Shown in pieces: positions 52,811 to 61,232 of a stretch of DNA of 64,000 bases. Under the pieces are notes generated by a model. The model worked only from the letters and a program-made list of their open reading frames with translations. It made no database searches and was not told the DNA's origin. Numbering within the stretch: the first letter of the stretch is position 1; each line of letters starts with the position of its first letter. The stretch comes from O2-02-FULL-42-9 sp038043025 (GTDB lineage Bacteria > Pseudomonadota > Gammaproteobacteria > UBA12402): the NCBI GenBank assembly GCA_038043025.1, contig JBBTCW010000006.1:31909-95908 (forward strand), written 5' to 3'. Position numbers and translations under genes: made by a program.

Positions 52811-54612
52811 TGGATTAATTTTATCAGATAAAATGTTTGTTGTTGAACCGTATTTCGTATTCGCGAAAAAGATAAGTTTTCAGTATGCGCAAAAATATGT
52901 TTCGCATAATGTTCTTTGATTAAATTATCCAATAGCTTGTCCATGTTTGCACCGCCTGGAATATTGCTCCAATGTTTTTCATAAAAGATATAGTTAATGT
53001 TGAAATTTTTTAAAATTTTAACGAGCTGTTTTGTGTTCGTTATATCTTGCCAATCAATTAATCCCGAGAGATTGGGTTCTGCACTTAAATAAGGACGATC
53101 AAGATAATAAGTTTGACCGGCGCGTAAGATGCATAAAATTTTGGCGTTTTTCGCCGTATGTTGTTTGATCCATTGATAATCACCATAATTCCACGTGTAT
53201 TGATGGTATTGATCGAGATTGGGATGGAAATAATATTTGATATAAAAAATAGAATAATAAGGCGCTAAGACTATAAAATAGCTCAGTGTGATGACTAAAA
53301 TTACATTACAGACTAATTTTTCTGATTTGTTTTGCAAGTTATCATAATATTTAATGGCAATCAATAATCCAATGGGTAGCGCGTAGAAAGCAAAACGGAT
53401 ATAAAAAGTCGGTTCGACGATCCACCAAAGCATAAAGTAAGTAATTAACCCTAATCGTATTTGTAGTTTTTTGATCCGTGTAAATATTGCGCCAGCGATA
53501 ATTAAGATCCATAATGTGACCGGAATTAAGGGGTCGAGCAGAAATGCTTTAATATCAACAATAATGCTATTTATATTGTGATGACCGCTCACATCACTTG
53601 TGAATTTTTGGGCCATAATTTGTATGCTGTGAGAAGATGATCCAAAAATATTTTGCGCGAGCGGCCAAACAGGATTGCCCAAATTAATATAGTTTCTGAT
53701 ATAGCAAGGCGATGCGATAAGCGTCATCAGTATCAGCGCATTGATGAGGGGTGTCTTTTTTTCTTTTTCTAATTGTGTATAAGCCAGTATGATATACCAA
53801 GGGATAAACAAGATGCTTTGGTATTTTACGCCTAGAGCAAAGCCAAGCGCAGCAAATGCGATATAGATACTGCTTTTTTTATGCGAGTCGGTTGTTAAAA
53901 ACAGAAAACCGATCAAACTATAAAATATAACTATCCAGTCATTGGTGACAATATGTGCTTCGTGATAAGCGAGCGGCGTTAGAAATAGGATAATAAAAAA
54001 TAATCGCGTATGCTTTAGGTTAACTCGAGCTGCTAAGTATTGTAGAATGAGCAGTGAAAATAAAAAATATAAACAAACGGCCAATTCCACACCTACTCCG
54101 CCAAATAAAATAAAGGAAGGCAAAAACATCAGATGAAAAAAAATCGGGAAGTTATAATGTATATAGGGTCTGAAGACAAAGCCGTGATTTAATACGATAT
54201 CTTTCATTTGAGCTAAATGGTAACGCATGGCATCAGCGGATCGCTCTGGCGTGTATGCCAATAAAATAATCCATACAATTAAAAAAATGAGTGTGCCTAT
54301 AAAATATACGCTCCACCGATCCTGTTTGATTAAATGTTCTCTTAAAAAGCAGCCAATGGATTTTAGTGTCGTCCATAATGTTTTTATATAAAATGATGCG
54401 ATAATCAGCGAGAGCAGGGTGAAACCTAAAATATATCCGGGGGTTGCGAGCATCCATTCTGTCACGAAGAACAGATAAAATGCGGTGATGATAGAGCCAA
54501 ACAGAAAGCCGGCAATGAGCTTTTGAAAGGGATCGCATTTTAATCGTGCCGCGAGCGGCATTCCCAACCCACAGATGGTTAAAAAATATACTAAATTAAA
54601 AATGAGTGCCAT
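52807..54612 (-). CDS. Polytopic GT-C-like membrane glycosyltransferase
   Basis: 601 residues with about 11 hydrophobic segments and a C-terminal soluble part. After the early helices comes TPERSADAMRYHLAQM, with an acidic/His loop like the first periplasmic loop of ArnT/PMT enzymes, and YHEAHIVTNDW further on. GT-C enzymes use polyprenyl-phosphate sugars in the periplasm. The gene stop overlaps that of the GT2-GtrA fusion, the likely donor maker, though the two are convergent. Donor and acceptor unknown. Confidence 0.6.
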   Translation of the reverse strand: MALIFNLVYFLTICGLGMPLAARLKCDPFQKLIAGFLFGSIITAFYLFFVTEWMLATPGYILGFTLLSLIIASFYIKTLWTTLKSIGCFLREHLIKQDRWSVYFIGTLIFLIVWIILLAYTPERSADAMRYHLAQMKDIVLNHGFVFRPYIHYNFPIFFHLMFLPSFILFGGVGVELAVCLYFLFSLLILQYLAARVNLKHTRLFFIILFLTPLAYHEAHIVTNDWIVIFYSLIGFLFLTTDSHKKSSIYIAFAALGFALGVKYQSILFIPWYIILAYTQLEKEKKTPLINALILMTLIASPCYIRNYINLGNPVWPLAQNIFGSSSHSIQIMAQKFTSDVSGHHNINSIIVDIKAFLLDPLIPVTLWILIIAGAIFTRIKKLQIRLGLITYFMLWWIVEPTFYIRFAFYALPIGLLIAIKYYDNLQNKSEKLVCNVILVITLSYFIVLAPYYSIFYIKYYFHPNLDQYHQYTWNYGDYQWIKQHTAKNAKILCILRAGQTYYLDRPYLSAEPNLSGLIDWQDITNTKQLVKILKNFNINYIFYEKHWSNIPGGANMDKLLDNLIKEHYAKHIFAHTENLSFSRIRNTVQQQTFYLIKLIH

Positions 54613-54732
54613 AGATCTGCTCTTTTTTGAGAGAGGTTAGAATAGCGTAAATGAGGTTGATTTTCTATATATCTTGATATCAAGTAGGAGGTGGATCACA
54701 TAGAACTGGTTCTGTAAAAAGCAAAAAGAATG

Positions 54733-54761
54733 TTTACTTCTCCAAAACAGCGGGCTATACT
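54733..54761 (+). promoter_or_regulatory. Candidate sigma70 promoter for the ATPase-nuclease gene
   Basis: TTTACT (54733-54738), a 17-base spacer and TATACT (54756-54761), about 45 bases before the ATG at 54806. The same divergent gap holds a perfect 12-bp palindrome CTTGATATCAAG (54673-54684), a possible operator between the two genes. Confidence 0.45.
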
Positions 54762-54805
54762 GGTTCAGTGGAATCGTTTTTTGTAATTGACAGAACAGAG
54801 ACGTT

Positions 54806-56233
54806 ATGACGAAATTCATTGGGCGCGAGAAAGAATTGAGCCTTTTAAACCGATTTTCTAAAAAGCGATCAGCGTCTTTTCTGATTGTGCGAGGTCGTCG
54901 CAGAATCGGAAAAAGTCGTCTAATTGAGGAATTTGCAAAACCATATAAGTTTTATACCTTTTCAGGTATTGTTCCGACAGAAAAAACCACAGCACAATCA
55001 CAGCGAGACGAATTCGCAAGTCAACTCAGTCAGCAAGACTTTCCAAAAGTGAAAGCGCAGGACTGGAATGATTTGTTTTGGCTTTTGGCGGATAAGGTGA
55101 AAAAGGGTAAGGTCGTTATTTTGTTGGATGAAATATCTTGGATGGGCGACAAAGATCCTGATTTTTTGGGCAAACTCAAAAATGTTTGGGAGCAGCATTT
55201 TAAAAAAAACAACCAGCTCATTCTCATTGTCTGTGGATCGGCATCATCCTGGATAGAAAAAAATGTTTTAAGTAGCACAGGGTTTGTGGGTCGCATTTCG
55301 TTTGTATTAACCTTAGAGGAGTTGCCGTTAAAGGATTGTCAAGATTTTTGGCGTCAAGCAGCTGCACATATTTCTGCAATGGAAAAATTAAAGATGTTAT
55401 CGGTGACCGGTGGAGTACCACGGTATTTAGAGGAAATTGACCCGGCATTAAGCGCAGAAGCCAATATTAAAAATATGTGTTTTACCAAGGGTGCTTTTTT
55501 AGTTGACGAATTTGAGAGAATTTTTTCAAATCTTTTTTTAAGAGACAGCGAGGCCTATAAAAAAATAATAGAGGTGTTGGCGACGGGGAGTAAAGAATTC
55601 AAGGAAGTGAGCCAATTGCTGGGTACTGATATGTCGGGTAGAACATCAGATTATCTGGACGAGCTAATATTGGCAGGATTTGTCAACCGAGATTATACGT
55701 GGCATTTAAAAGATGGCAAAGATGCCAAGCTGAGCAAATTCAGGCTGAGGGATAACTATTTGCGTTTCTATTTAAAATATATCCAAAAATATAAAACAAA
55801 AATAGAACGAAATGCATTTGATTTTAAGTCTCTTTACGCTTTGCCCGGCTGGGATGCAATCATTGCGTTACAGTTTGAGAATTTAGTTTTAAACAATCGG
55901 CATTTTTTATGGGAAAAACTTTCAATCAGATCCGAAGATATTTTGTCAGAAAATCCATTTTTTCAACATAAAACAGCCACACAATTGGGTTGCCAAATAG
56001 ATTATTTAATTCAAACACGTTTTGGCACGGCGTATATTTGTGAAATCAAATTTTCTAAAAACAAAATCACTGAACGCGTCATAGAGGAAGTGCAAGAAAA
56101 GATCTTAAGGTTAAAACGCCCTAAAGGCATGTCGTGTCGATCGGTGTTGATTCACGTGAATGGTGTTGAAAATAATTTAATTGAACAGGAATATTTTTCA
56201 GATATCATTGATTTTAGCGAAATCCTGAAATAA
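54806..56233 (+). CDS. Archaeal-type STAND ATPase with C-terminal DUF234/nuclease-like domain
   Basis: 475 residues. FIGREKELSLL and a P-loop variant VRGRRRIGKSRLIEEF at about 28-43, Walker B VVILLDEISWM near 105, VCGSASSWI, then a winged-helix linker and a C-terminal domain with IDYLIQTRFGTAYICEIKFSKN, i.e. the D-x(n)-E-x-K signature of PD-(D/E)xK folds. These proteins are common in archaea and in bacterial accessory DNA; function unknown, possibly defence or mobile-element related. It is unrelated to sugar synthesis and lies between two divergent ends of the locus. Confidence 0.75.
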   Translation: MTKFIGREKELSLLNRFSKKRSASFLIVRGRRRIGKSRLIEEFAKPYKFYTFSGIVPTEKTTAQSQRDEFASQLSQQDFPKVKAQDWNDLFWLLADKVKKGKVVILLDEISWMGDKDPDFLGKLKNVWEQHFKKNNQLILIVCGSASSWIEKNVLSSTGFVGRISFVLTLEELPLKDCQDFWRQAAAHISAMEKLKMLSVTGGVPRYLEEIDPALSAEANIKNMCFTKGAFLVDEFERIFSNLFLRDSEAYKKIIEVLATGSKEFKEVSQLLGTDMSGRTSDYLDELILAGFVNRDYTWHLKDGKDAKLSKFRLRDNYLRFYLKYIQKYKTKIERNAFDFKSLYALPGWDAIIALQFENLVLNNRHFLWEKLSIRSEDILSENPFFQHKTATQLGCQIDYLIQTRFGTAYICEIKFSKNKITERVIEEVQEKILRLKRPKGMSCRSVLIHVNGVENNLIEQEYFSDIIDFSEILK

Positions 56234-56247
56234 AAATTCACTTATTC

Positions 56248-56262
56248 TGTGACAGACCCTTA
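56248..56262 (+). repeat. 15-bp inverted repeat, left copy (flanks uxs)
   Basis: TGTGACAGACCCTTA, exactly the reverse complement of 57345-57359. The two copies enclose the UDP-xylose synthase gene. They could be ends of a lost or defective mobile element. Confidence 0.7.
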
Positions 56263-56323
56263 GCAAGCTGCAGGGCATTATCCGATTCTGTTCAAAACTT
56301 AAGCAATTAAAAATTTTAGTCTT

Positions 56324-56343
56324 AGCTTGTTCGGAGCTCGCGT
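56324..56343. repeat. Solo end of a MITE-like element
   Basis: AGCTTGTTCGGAGCTCGCGT is 17 of 20 identical to the right terminal repeat of the 212-bp element at 62342-62553, and both are followed by TTTAAG or TTTAA. No partner end was found here, so it is a fragment or a solo end. Confidence 0.6.
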
Positions 56344-56400
56344 TTTAAGAATAGATTCTGATAATATGTCCCATTGTTTTTGACCAAAGGTTGTTTATTT

Positions 56401-57342
56401 ATGAGGCGAATTTTAGTAACAGGTGGCGCAGGTTTTTTAGGTTCTCATTTATGTCGGCGTCTGTTGACGGAAGGTCATGATGTGTTATGTGTCGATAATT
56501 TTTATACCGGCACAAGAAATAATATTTTGCCTTTGCTATCCAATCCACATTTTGAAGTATTGCGACATAATATAACCGAGCCGCTTAAAGTAGAAGTGGA
56601 CGAGATTTATAATTTAGCGTCACCCGCTTCGCCGGTGCATTATCAAAATCGTCCGGTGCAAACAACGATTACGAATGTGCATGGATCGATTAATGTTTTA
56701 GATTTAGCGGTGCGTTTAGGGAAGGTAAAAGTTTTTCAAGCGTCGACCAGTGAGGTTTATGGTGATCCTGCCATTCACCCGCAAGTCGAAGATTATTGGG
56801 GAAATGTAAACCCGATTGGTCCGCGCGCTTGTTATGACGAAGGCAAGCGGTGCGCTGAAACATTATTTTTTGATTATTGGCGGCAATATGAATTGCCCAT
56901 CAAAGTGGCTCGTATTTTTAATACCTACGGCCCCAATATGTGTTTAAATGATGGGCGTGTGGTATCTAATTTTATTGTGCAAGCTTTAAAAGGCGAGCCG
57001 ATTACGATTTACGGTGATGGATCGCAAACGCGCTCTTTTTGTTACGTCGATGATTTGATTGAGGGCTTTATTAGAATGATGGCAACGGATCGCGATGTTA
57101 CCGGTCCGATTAATTTGGGAAATCCGAATGAAATTACGATTAAAGAGCTAGCGCAGAAAATCATAGAAATGACCGGTGCCAAATCGCAATTAATTTGTAA
57201 GTCGTTGCCCGCTGATGATCCAAAACAGCGCAAGCCCGACATTACAAAGGCCAAACATGTTTTAAATTGGGCGCCCAAGGTTTCGATTGAGGATGGACTC
57301 ACAAAAACCATTCATTATTTTGAAAAAATATTGGAGATGTAG
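56401..57342 (+). CDS. UDP-glucuronate decarboxylase (UDP-xylose synthase)
   Basis: 313 residues. RILVTGGAGFLGSHLCRRLL, VDNFYTGTRNNI, NLASPASPVHYQ, STSEVYGDP, YWGNVNPIGPRACYDEGKR (the UXS signature with Tyr-x-x-x-Lys) and RIFNTYGPNM. It oxidises and decarboxylates UDP-glucuronate to UDP-xylose. No UDP-glucose dehydrogenase is in the window, so UDP-glucuronate must come from elsewhere. The ATG at 56401 starts the Rossmann strand at once; 56374 would add nine unlike residues. Flanked by a perfect 15-bp inverted repeat. Confidence 0.9.
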   Translation: MRRILVTGGAGFLGSHLCRRLLTEGHDVLCVDNFYTGTRNNILPLLSNPHFEVLRHNITEPLKVEVDEIYNLASPASPVHYQNRPVQTTITNVHGSINVLDLAVRLGKVKVFQASTSEVYGDPAIHPQVEDYWGNVNPIGPRACYDEGKRCAETLFFDYWRQYELPIKVARIFNTYGPNMCLNDGRVVSNFIVQALKGEPITIYGDGSQTRSFCYVDDLIEGFIRMMATDRDVTGPINLGNPNEITIKELAQKIIEMTGAKSQLICKSLPADDPKQRKPDITKAKHVLNWAPKVSIEDGLTKTIHYFEKILEM

Positions 57343-57344
57343 AT

Positions 57345-57359
57345 TAAGGGTCTGTCACA
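57345..57359 (-). repeat. 15-bp inverted repeat, right copy (flanks uxs)
   Basis: TAAGGGTCTGTCACA, two bases after the uxs stop; exact reverse complement of 56248-56262. Confidence 0.7.
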
Positions 57360-57375
57360 TGGGATAGATTGTAGT

Positions 57376-57460
57376 AGCCCAGCCCAACCTACGTGCATTT
57401 CGAATCCCGCCAAAGGCGTGACCGTTCTTTTTTTTCTGATAATCATTTCGAACGCCATCC
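57376..57460. repeat. Fragments of dispersed short repeats
   Basis: AGCCCAACCTACGTGC (57381-57396) recurs at 61680-61695. It is followed by two ATTTCGAA-type half-sites (57399, 57447) like those bounding the palindromic elements at 59502, 61497 and 63073. No gene is seen here. Confidence 0.55.
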
Positions 57461-57495
57461 CTGGGATTGTCCTCTGAGCTGAGGATCATATAAAG

Positions 57496-57539
57496 TATCC
57501 GTGTGATTTTATCCTTTAATATATAAAATTACACGGATA
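57496..57539. repeat. Long inverted repeat upstream of the YgiQ gene
   Basis: TATCCGTGT (57496-57504) and ACACGGATA (57531-57539) are the outer arms; the AT-rich inner arms ATTTTAT/ATAAAAT extend the stem with one mismatch. It lies 36 bases before the ygiQ ATG and could be an operator, terminator or REP remnant. Confidence 0.55.
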
Positions 57540-57574
57540 ATGACAGTCCACGGTCTTTCCCGTAAACTTCCGGT

Positions 57575-59413
57575 ATGACTAAATTATTTTCCTATCGACC
57601 TTATTGGGCGAAGCGGTTTGGCGTTGCGCCGGAATTGCCGATGTCGCGTGCGGAAATGGAAAGTTTAGGCTGGGACAGTTGCGATATCATTATTGTGACG
57701 GGTGATGCGTATGTGGATCATCCGAGTTTTGGGATGGCGCTTATTGGTCGGCTTCTTGAAGCGCAAGGCTTTCGTGTGGGCATTATTAGCCAGCCGGATT
57801 GGCAAAGCGCTTCGCCGTTTCAAATATTAGGTGAACCGAATTTATTTTTTGGCATTACATCCGGCAATATGGATTCGATGGTGAATCACTATACGGCCGA
57901 TCGCAAAGTGCGTTCGGATGATGCCTATACGCCAAATGCAGAACCGCATAAACGTCCTGATCGTGCTGTATTAGTTTATTCACAACGTTGTCGAGAAGCA
58001 TACCCAAAAACACCGATTATTATTGGTGGCATGGAAAGCTCATTGCGTCGCGCTGCGCATTATGATTATTGGTCGGACAAAATGCGCCGCTCAATTTTGA
58101 TCGATTCAAAAGCGGATATGTTGATTTATGGAAATGCAGAGCGTGCGATCGTAGCGATTGCGCATCGACTAGGAAAAAAAGAAAACATTGCGGATATCAC
58201 AGATTTGCGTGGCACGGTTGTGATTAAAAAAGAGTTGAGCGGTGACGCCGTTTCATTGCCCTCATTTGAAAAAGTAAAAGCATCGCCGTTGTTATATGCG
58301 GAATCAGTGCGTGCACTGCAATTAGAAACTAATCCGGGCAATGCAAAATCTCTCGTGCAGCAGCATGGCGATCGATTTGTTTGGATGAATCCACCGCCAT
58401 TGCCGTTAGAGACGCCAGAGCTCGATGCGCTTTATGCGCTGCCTTATACACGTCGACCACATTCTTCGTATGGTGATGCCAATATTCCGGCATATGAAAT
58501 GATTCGGTTTTCGATTAATATTATGCGTGGGTGTTTCGGAGGATGTACGTTCTGCTCGATTGCCGCGCACGAGGGACGTATTATTCAAAGCCGTTCGGAA
58601 GAATCGGTGTTGCATGAAATCGAAGACATTCGCGATAAAACGCCAGGTTTTACCGGTATTATTTCTGATCTGGGCGGTCCCACCGCTAATATGTATCGAT
58701 TAAAATGTAAAGATCCTAAAATCGAATCCCTCTGTCGACGACTTTCTTGTATTTATCCGAAGCTGTGTAAAAACATGAATACGGATCATGGTCCGCTGAT
58801 TCATCTTTATCAAAAAGCGCGCGCGGTGTCGGGGGTTAAGAAAATTTTAATTGGTTCGGGCGTGCGTTATGATTTAGCGCTTCAATCACCGGCCTATATT
58901 AAAGAACTGGTCACGCATCATGTGGGCGGTTATTTAAAGATTGCGCCGGAACATGTTGCGAAAGAGCCATTATCTAAAATGATGAAACCCGATATTGCTT
59001 GTTACGATGATTTTAAAAAGTTGTTCGATCAATTTTCGGTTGAGGCGGGCAAAGAACAATATTTAATTCCCTATTTTATCGCCGCGCATCCTGGCACGAC
59101 CGATGAAGATATGTTGGAATTAGCGCTATGGCTGAAAAAAAATAATTTTCGTTTGGATAAAGTTCAAAACTTTTTGCCGACACCGATGACATTGGCGACG
59201 GCGATGCATGCGACGAAAAAAAATCCGTTGCATAAAATAACAGAAACCAGTGAAACGGTATTTATTCCAAAAAATGCAAAGACGCGACGTTTACACAAAG
59301 CATTTTTGCGTTATCATGATCCCAAAAACTGGCCGCTGTTGCGCGAGGCATTAAAGCGCATGGGGAGAGGGGATTTGATTGGGGTAGGGAAGCGGTATTT
59401 AGTGCCGCGGTAG
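57575..59413 (+). CDS. ygiQ: YgiQ-family radical SAM protein
   Basis: 612 residues. N-terminal B12-like region (CDIIIVTGDAYVDHPSFGMALIGRLLE, IIIGGMESSLRRAAHYDYWSDK, the YgiQ signature) and radical SAM site C320-x3-C324-x2-C327 (CFGGCTFC). The family is widespread (UPF0313) but its reaction is unknown. It is shorter than the E. coli protein (over 700 residues), lacking part of the C-terminal tail, as many family members do. It has no link to the polysaccharide genes apart from position and probably marks the core-genome edge. Confidence 0.88.
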   Translation: MTKLFSYRPYWAKRFGVAPELPMSRAEMESLGWDSCDIIIVTGDAYVDHPSFGMALIGRLLEAQGFRVGIISQPDWQSASPFQILGEPNLFFGITSGNMDSMVNHYTADRKVRSDDAYTPNAEPHKRPDRAVLVYSQRCREAYPKTPIIIGGMESSLRRAAHYDYWSDKMRRSILIDSKADMLIYGNAERAIVAIAHRLGKKENIADITDLRGTVVIKKELSGDAVSLPSFEKVKASPLLYAESVRALQLETNPGNAKSLVQQHGDRFVWMNPPPLPLETPELDALYALPYTRRPHSSYGDANIPAYEMIRFSINIMRGCFGGCTFCSIAAHEGRIIQSRSEESVLHEIEDIRDKTPGFTGIISDLGGPTANMYRLKCKDPKIESLCRRLSCIYPKLCKNMNTDHGPLIHLYQKARAVSGVKKILIGSGVRYDLALQSPAYIKELVTHHVGGYLKIAPEHVAKEPLSKMMKPDIACYDDFKKLFDQFSVEAGKEQYLIPYFIAAHPGTTDEDMLELALWLKKNNFRLDKVQNFLPTPMTLATAMHATKKNPLHKITETSETVFIPKNAKTRRLHKAFLRYHDPKNWPLLREALKRMGRGDLIGVGKRYLVPR

Positions 59414-59501
59414 TTGATTTTGATGATGGTTTTTAATTGTTTTTTTTGCCGCTTATCGTCTACTTTAAAGTGTAACTGCAAAATGGACGATAAATTCCGC
59501 A

Positions 59502-59596
59502 TGTCATTTCGACGACTGAAGGGAGGAGAAATCTCATGAATTACGCTTTATACCAAAAGATTTCTCACACTCGTTCCGCTTTCAGCGGAACTCGGT
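59502..59596. repeat. Dispersed palindromic element, copy 1
   Basis: ATGTCATTTCGACGACTGAA..GGAGGAGAAATCTC..AGATTTCTC..: inverted halves (GAGAAATCT / AGATTTCTC) around ATGAATTACGCTTTATACC. Closely related copies are at 61497-61613 (same central sequence) and 63073-63165. No protein is encoded; it is a REP/MITE-like repeat just upstream of the first effector leader. Confidence 0.7.
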
Positions 59597-59636
59597 AATT
59601 ACCCGAAACCTCGAAAAATAATAAATTTTTAGAGGT
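59597..59636. repeat. Palindrome at the left edge of leader cassette A
   Basis: ACCTC-g-AAAAAT (from 59608) mirrors ATTTTT-a-GAGGT (to 59636). The same structure is at 63258-63286. It stands five bases before the PmrA-like box and may insulate the promoter as a terminator or serve as a second regulator site. Confidence 0.65.
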
Positions 59637-59640
59637 CCCC

Positions 59641-59673
59641 CTTAAGGGTTCCTTAAGAATTCTTACCTATAAT
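59641..59673 (+). promoter_or_regulatory. PmrA-box-like promoter A
   Basis: CTTAAG (59641-59646), five bases, CTTAAG (59652-59657), ten bases, TATAAT (59668-59673). The two hexamers at an 11-base period fit the PmrA box YTTAAK-N5-YTTAAK known from enteric bacteria; PmrA is also an established activator of type IV effector genes in Legionella and Coxiella. The second hexamer overlaps the -35 position, as in activated promoters. The -10 is consensus. Binding by PmrA is inference. Confidence 0.65.
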
Positions 59674-59840
59674 GCAAACATAACAGCCCGGGAAGCAGAC
59701 TTTGGAGACTGGAATTTATCCCGGCTTCCCTCGTATTACGAGTTTTTTTAAATAATTAACTATGCTTATACTCAGTTACTCAGTATAATGAGCCTTTCTA
59801 ACAATGCAAGGGATGGCCATGTTTTTGGAGACTTTAGCTT
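59674..59840 (+). promoter_or_regulatory. Structured 5' leader A
   Basis: About 160 bases from the predicted transcription start to the ATG. GGGAAGC (59690-59696) pairs with GCTTCCC (59724-59730). CTCGT-att-ACGAG (59730-59742) is followed by seven T, which resembles an intrinsic terminator inside the leader. GGAGACT occurs both in the loop of the first hairpin and at the ribosome site. The whole leader is about 95% identical to leader B over its first 90 bases. A small out-of-frame ATG (59817) overlaps the ribosome site. Confidence 0.55.
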
Positions 59841-61232
59841 ATGCCATTACAACGAGCCATTATATCTAGTGAAATTGCAGCTTTAGCTACTGCGCTAACA
59901 AGTGGCCGGTGTCCGAGCGGCTTGGTCTTAGATCTTAGTAATAACCACCTTGACGCAGCCAGTATTGCAGTTTTAGCTACTGCGCTAGAAAGTGGCCGGT
60001 GTCCGAGCGGCTTGGTCTTAAATCTTGGCACTAACGCCCTTGACGCAGCCGGTATTGCAGCTTTAGCTGCTGCGCTAGCAAGCGGTCAGTGCCCAAACGG
60101 CTTGACCTTAAACCTTCGGTATAGCTCCCTCAATGCAGAGTGTATTGAGCATTTAGCTGCTGCGCTAGCAAGCGGCCAGTGCCCAAACGGCTTGACCTTA
60201 AATCTTGGGTTTAACTCCCTCAATGCAGAGTGTATTGAGCATTTAGCTGCTGCGCTAGAAAGTGGTAAGTGTCCGCGAGGCTTGACCTTAGGTCTTGATG
60301 GTAGAATCTTTAGCGCTGCAGATGCTGATGTATTAGTAAAGGCGCTTCTATCGCAATATCAAGGACAAGGGACCTGCGCTACGATACGCGGTGCTGGTTC
60401 TTCAAATGATATTGTTTGGAAATGTATGCAATTGATATTCCCAGCTGCAGGGGCTGCTGGCGCTGCCGATGAAGATATTGATGTGAGGGCATTGTTGTCT
60501 GTGATGGTTATTCACTTTAAGCGTTTGCCTGAGTATTATTCGCAAGCGATAGCCTCAAAATTTTTTGATCTTTTAAAAGCGCAGGTCGTTGGCTTACTTA
60601 CTGTGAAGGGGGATGATGCTTTCTTTGAACAAGGGAGGCCACGGCCCTTCGAAATAGCTAATGCCTTAGAGAAAACATTATCATTATTACCACCTAAACC
60701 AGTCCACGTGGAAGGAAAAGCGCTCTTAGCTGAAATATTCATGCATGTGGCGGAAAGTTATTTACCCACTACACCAGAAGCTTTGGCTAAGCGCCATGTA
60801 TTGTTCAATGAGGCGCTGCTTCATAACCCACAAGATGAACATTTGAAACAGCATTCTGTGGGTGCTCATATTACATTGTTATTAAGATTGGCGGGCAAGG
60901 TTTGTAGTTTAGATGAAGTAATGGCCTTAAGAGGTCAAGATTTGCGGCAACACCCGCAGGCACAAGTGGCCAAGCAACACATTTTAAGTGCGATGAGAGA
61001 ATTATTTGGTTTTACCGATACTTTCAGTAGCCGAAACTTTTTAGTTAAAGAAGAAAAAGGAGATTGGGTTACTCCTCCTCGCCAAGGTCAACAGCATCGC
61101 TATCGATTATTTTCAGGTTCTACTAAGGATTTTCCTGTATTCGATGATGCTAGTGTGCGTAAAGTAACGCCGCCAGAAGGCGCTGGGCGGCCGACAGCCC
61201 CAACACCACGTCGTGGCAGTGTTGGTGGGTAA
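59841..61232 (+). CDS. Leucine-rich-repeat protein, putative secreted effector
   Basis: 463 residues. Residues 12-155 are about five 30-residue repeats of the ribonuclease-inhibitor type (I..L..AL.SG.CP.GL.LNL..N.L.A..), each 90 bases of DNA. The rest is a helical region of no known family with an Ala/Gly linker, ending in a basic TPTPRRGSVGG. No signal peptide. Eukaryotic-like LRR proteins of this kind are common as type IV effectors in Legionellales, and the promoter has a PmrA-like box. Effector status is an inference. The first codons (MPLQ) match the otherwise unrelated gene at 63475. Confidence 0.7.
   Translation: MPLQRAIISSEIAALATALTSGRCPSGLVLDLSNNHLDAASIAVLATALESGRCPSGLVLNLGTNALDAAGIAALAAALASGQCPNGLTLNLRYSSLNAECIEHLAAALASGQCPNGLTLNLGFNSLNAECIEHLAAALESGKCPRGLTLGLDGRIFSAADADVLVKALLSQYQGQGTCATIRGAGSSNDIVWKCMQLIFPAAGAAGAADEDIDVRALLSVMVIHFKRLPEYYSQAIASKFFDLLKAQVVGLLTVKGDDAFFEQGRPRPFEIANALEKTLSLLPPKPVHVEGKALLAEIFMHVAESYLPTTPEALAKRHVLFNEALLHNPQDEHLKQHSVGAHITLLLRLAGKVCSLDEVMALRGQDLRQHPQAQVAKQHILSAMRELFGFTDTFSSRNFLVKEEKGDWVTPPRQGQQHRYRLFSGSTKDFPVFDDASVRKVTPPEGAGRPTAPTPRRGSVGG
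59874..60303 (+). repeat. 90-bp tandem repeats encoding the LRR array
   Basis: Five units of 90 bases, the last incomplete. Units three and four are nearly identical in DNA (AATGCAGAGTGTATTGAGCA recurs with few changes nearby), so the array has expanded recently and may vary in copy number between strains. Confidence 0.8.

Noticed and set aside
59817..59900. Short frame starting inside leader A (ATGGCCATGTTTTTGGAG..)
   Set aside because: Out of frame with the LRR gene, and its ATG is not kept in the same context in leader B; not supported as a leader peptide.
59874..60303. CRISPR-like regular repeat array
   Set aside because: The 90-bp repeats have no spacers and are in frame as leucine-rich repeats; no cas gene is near.
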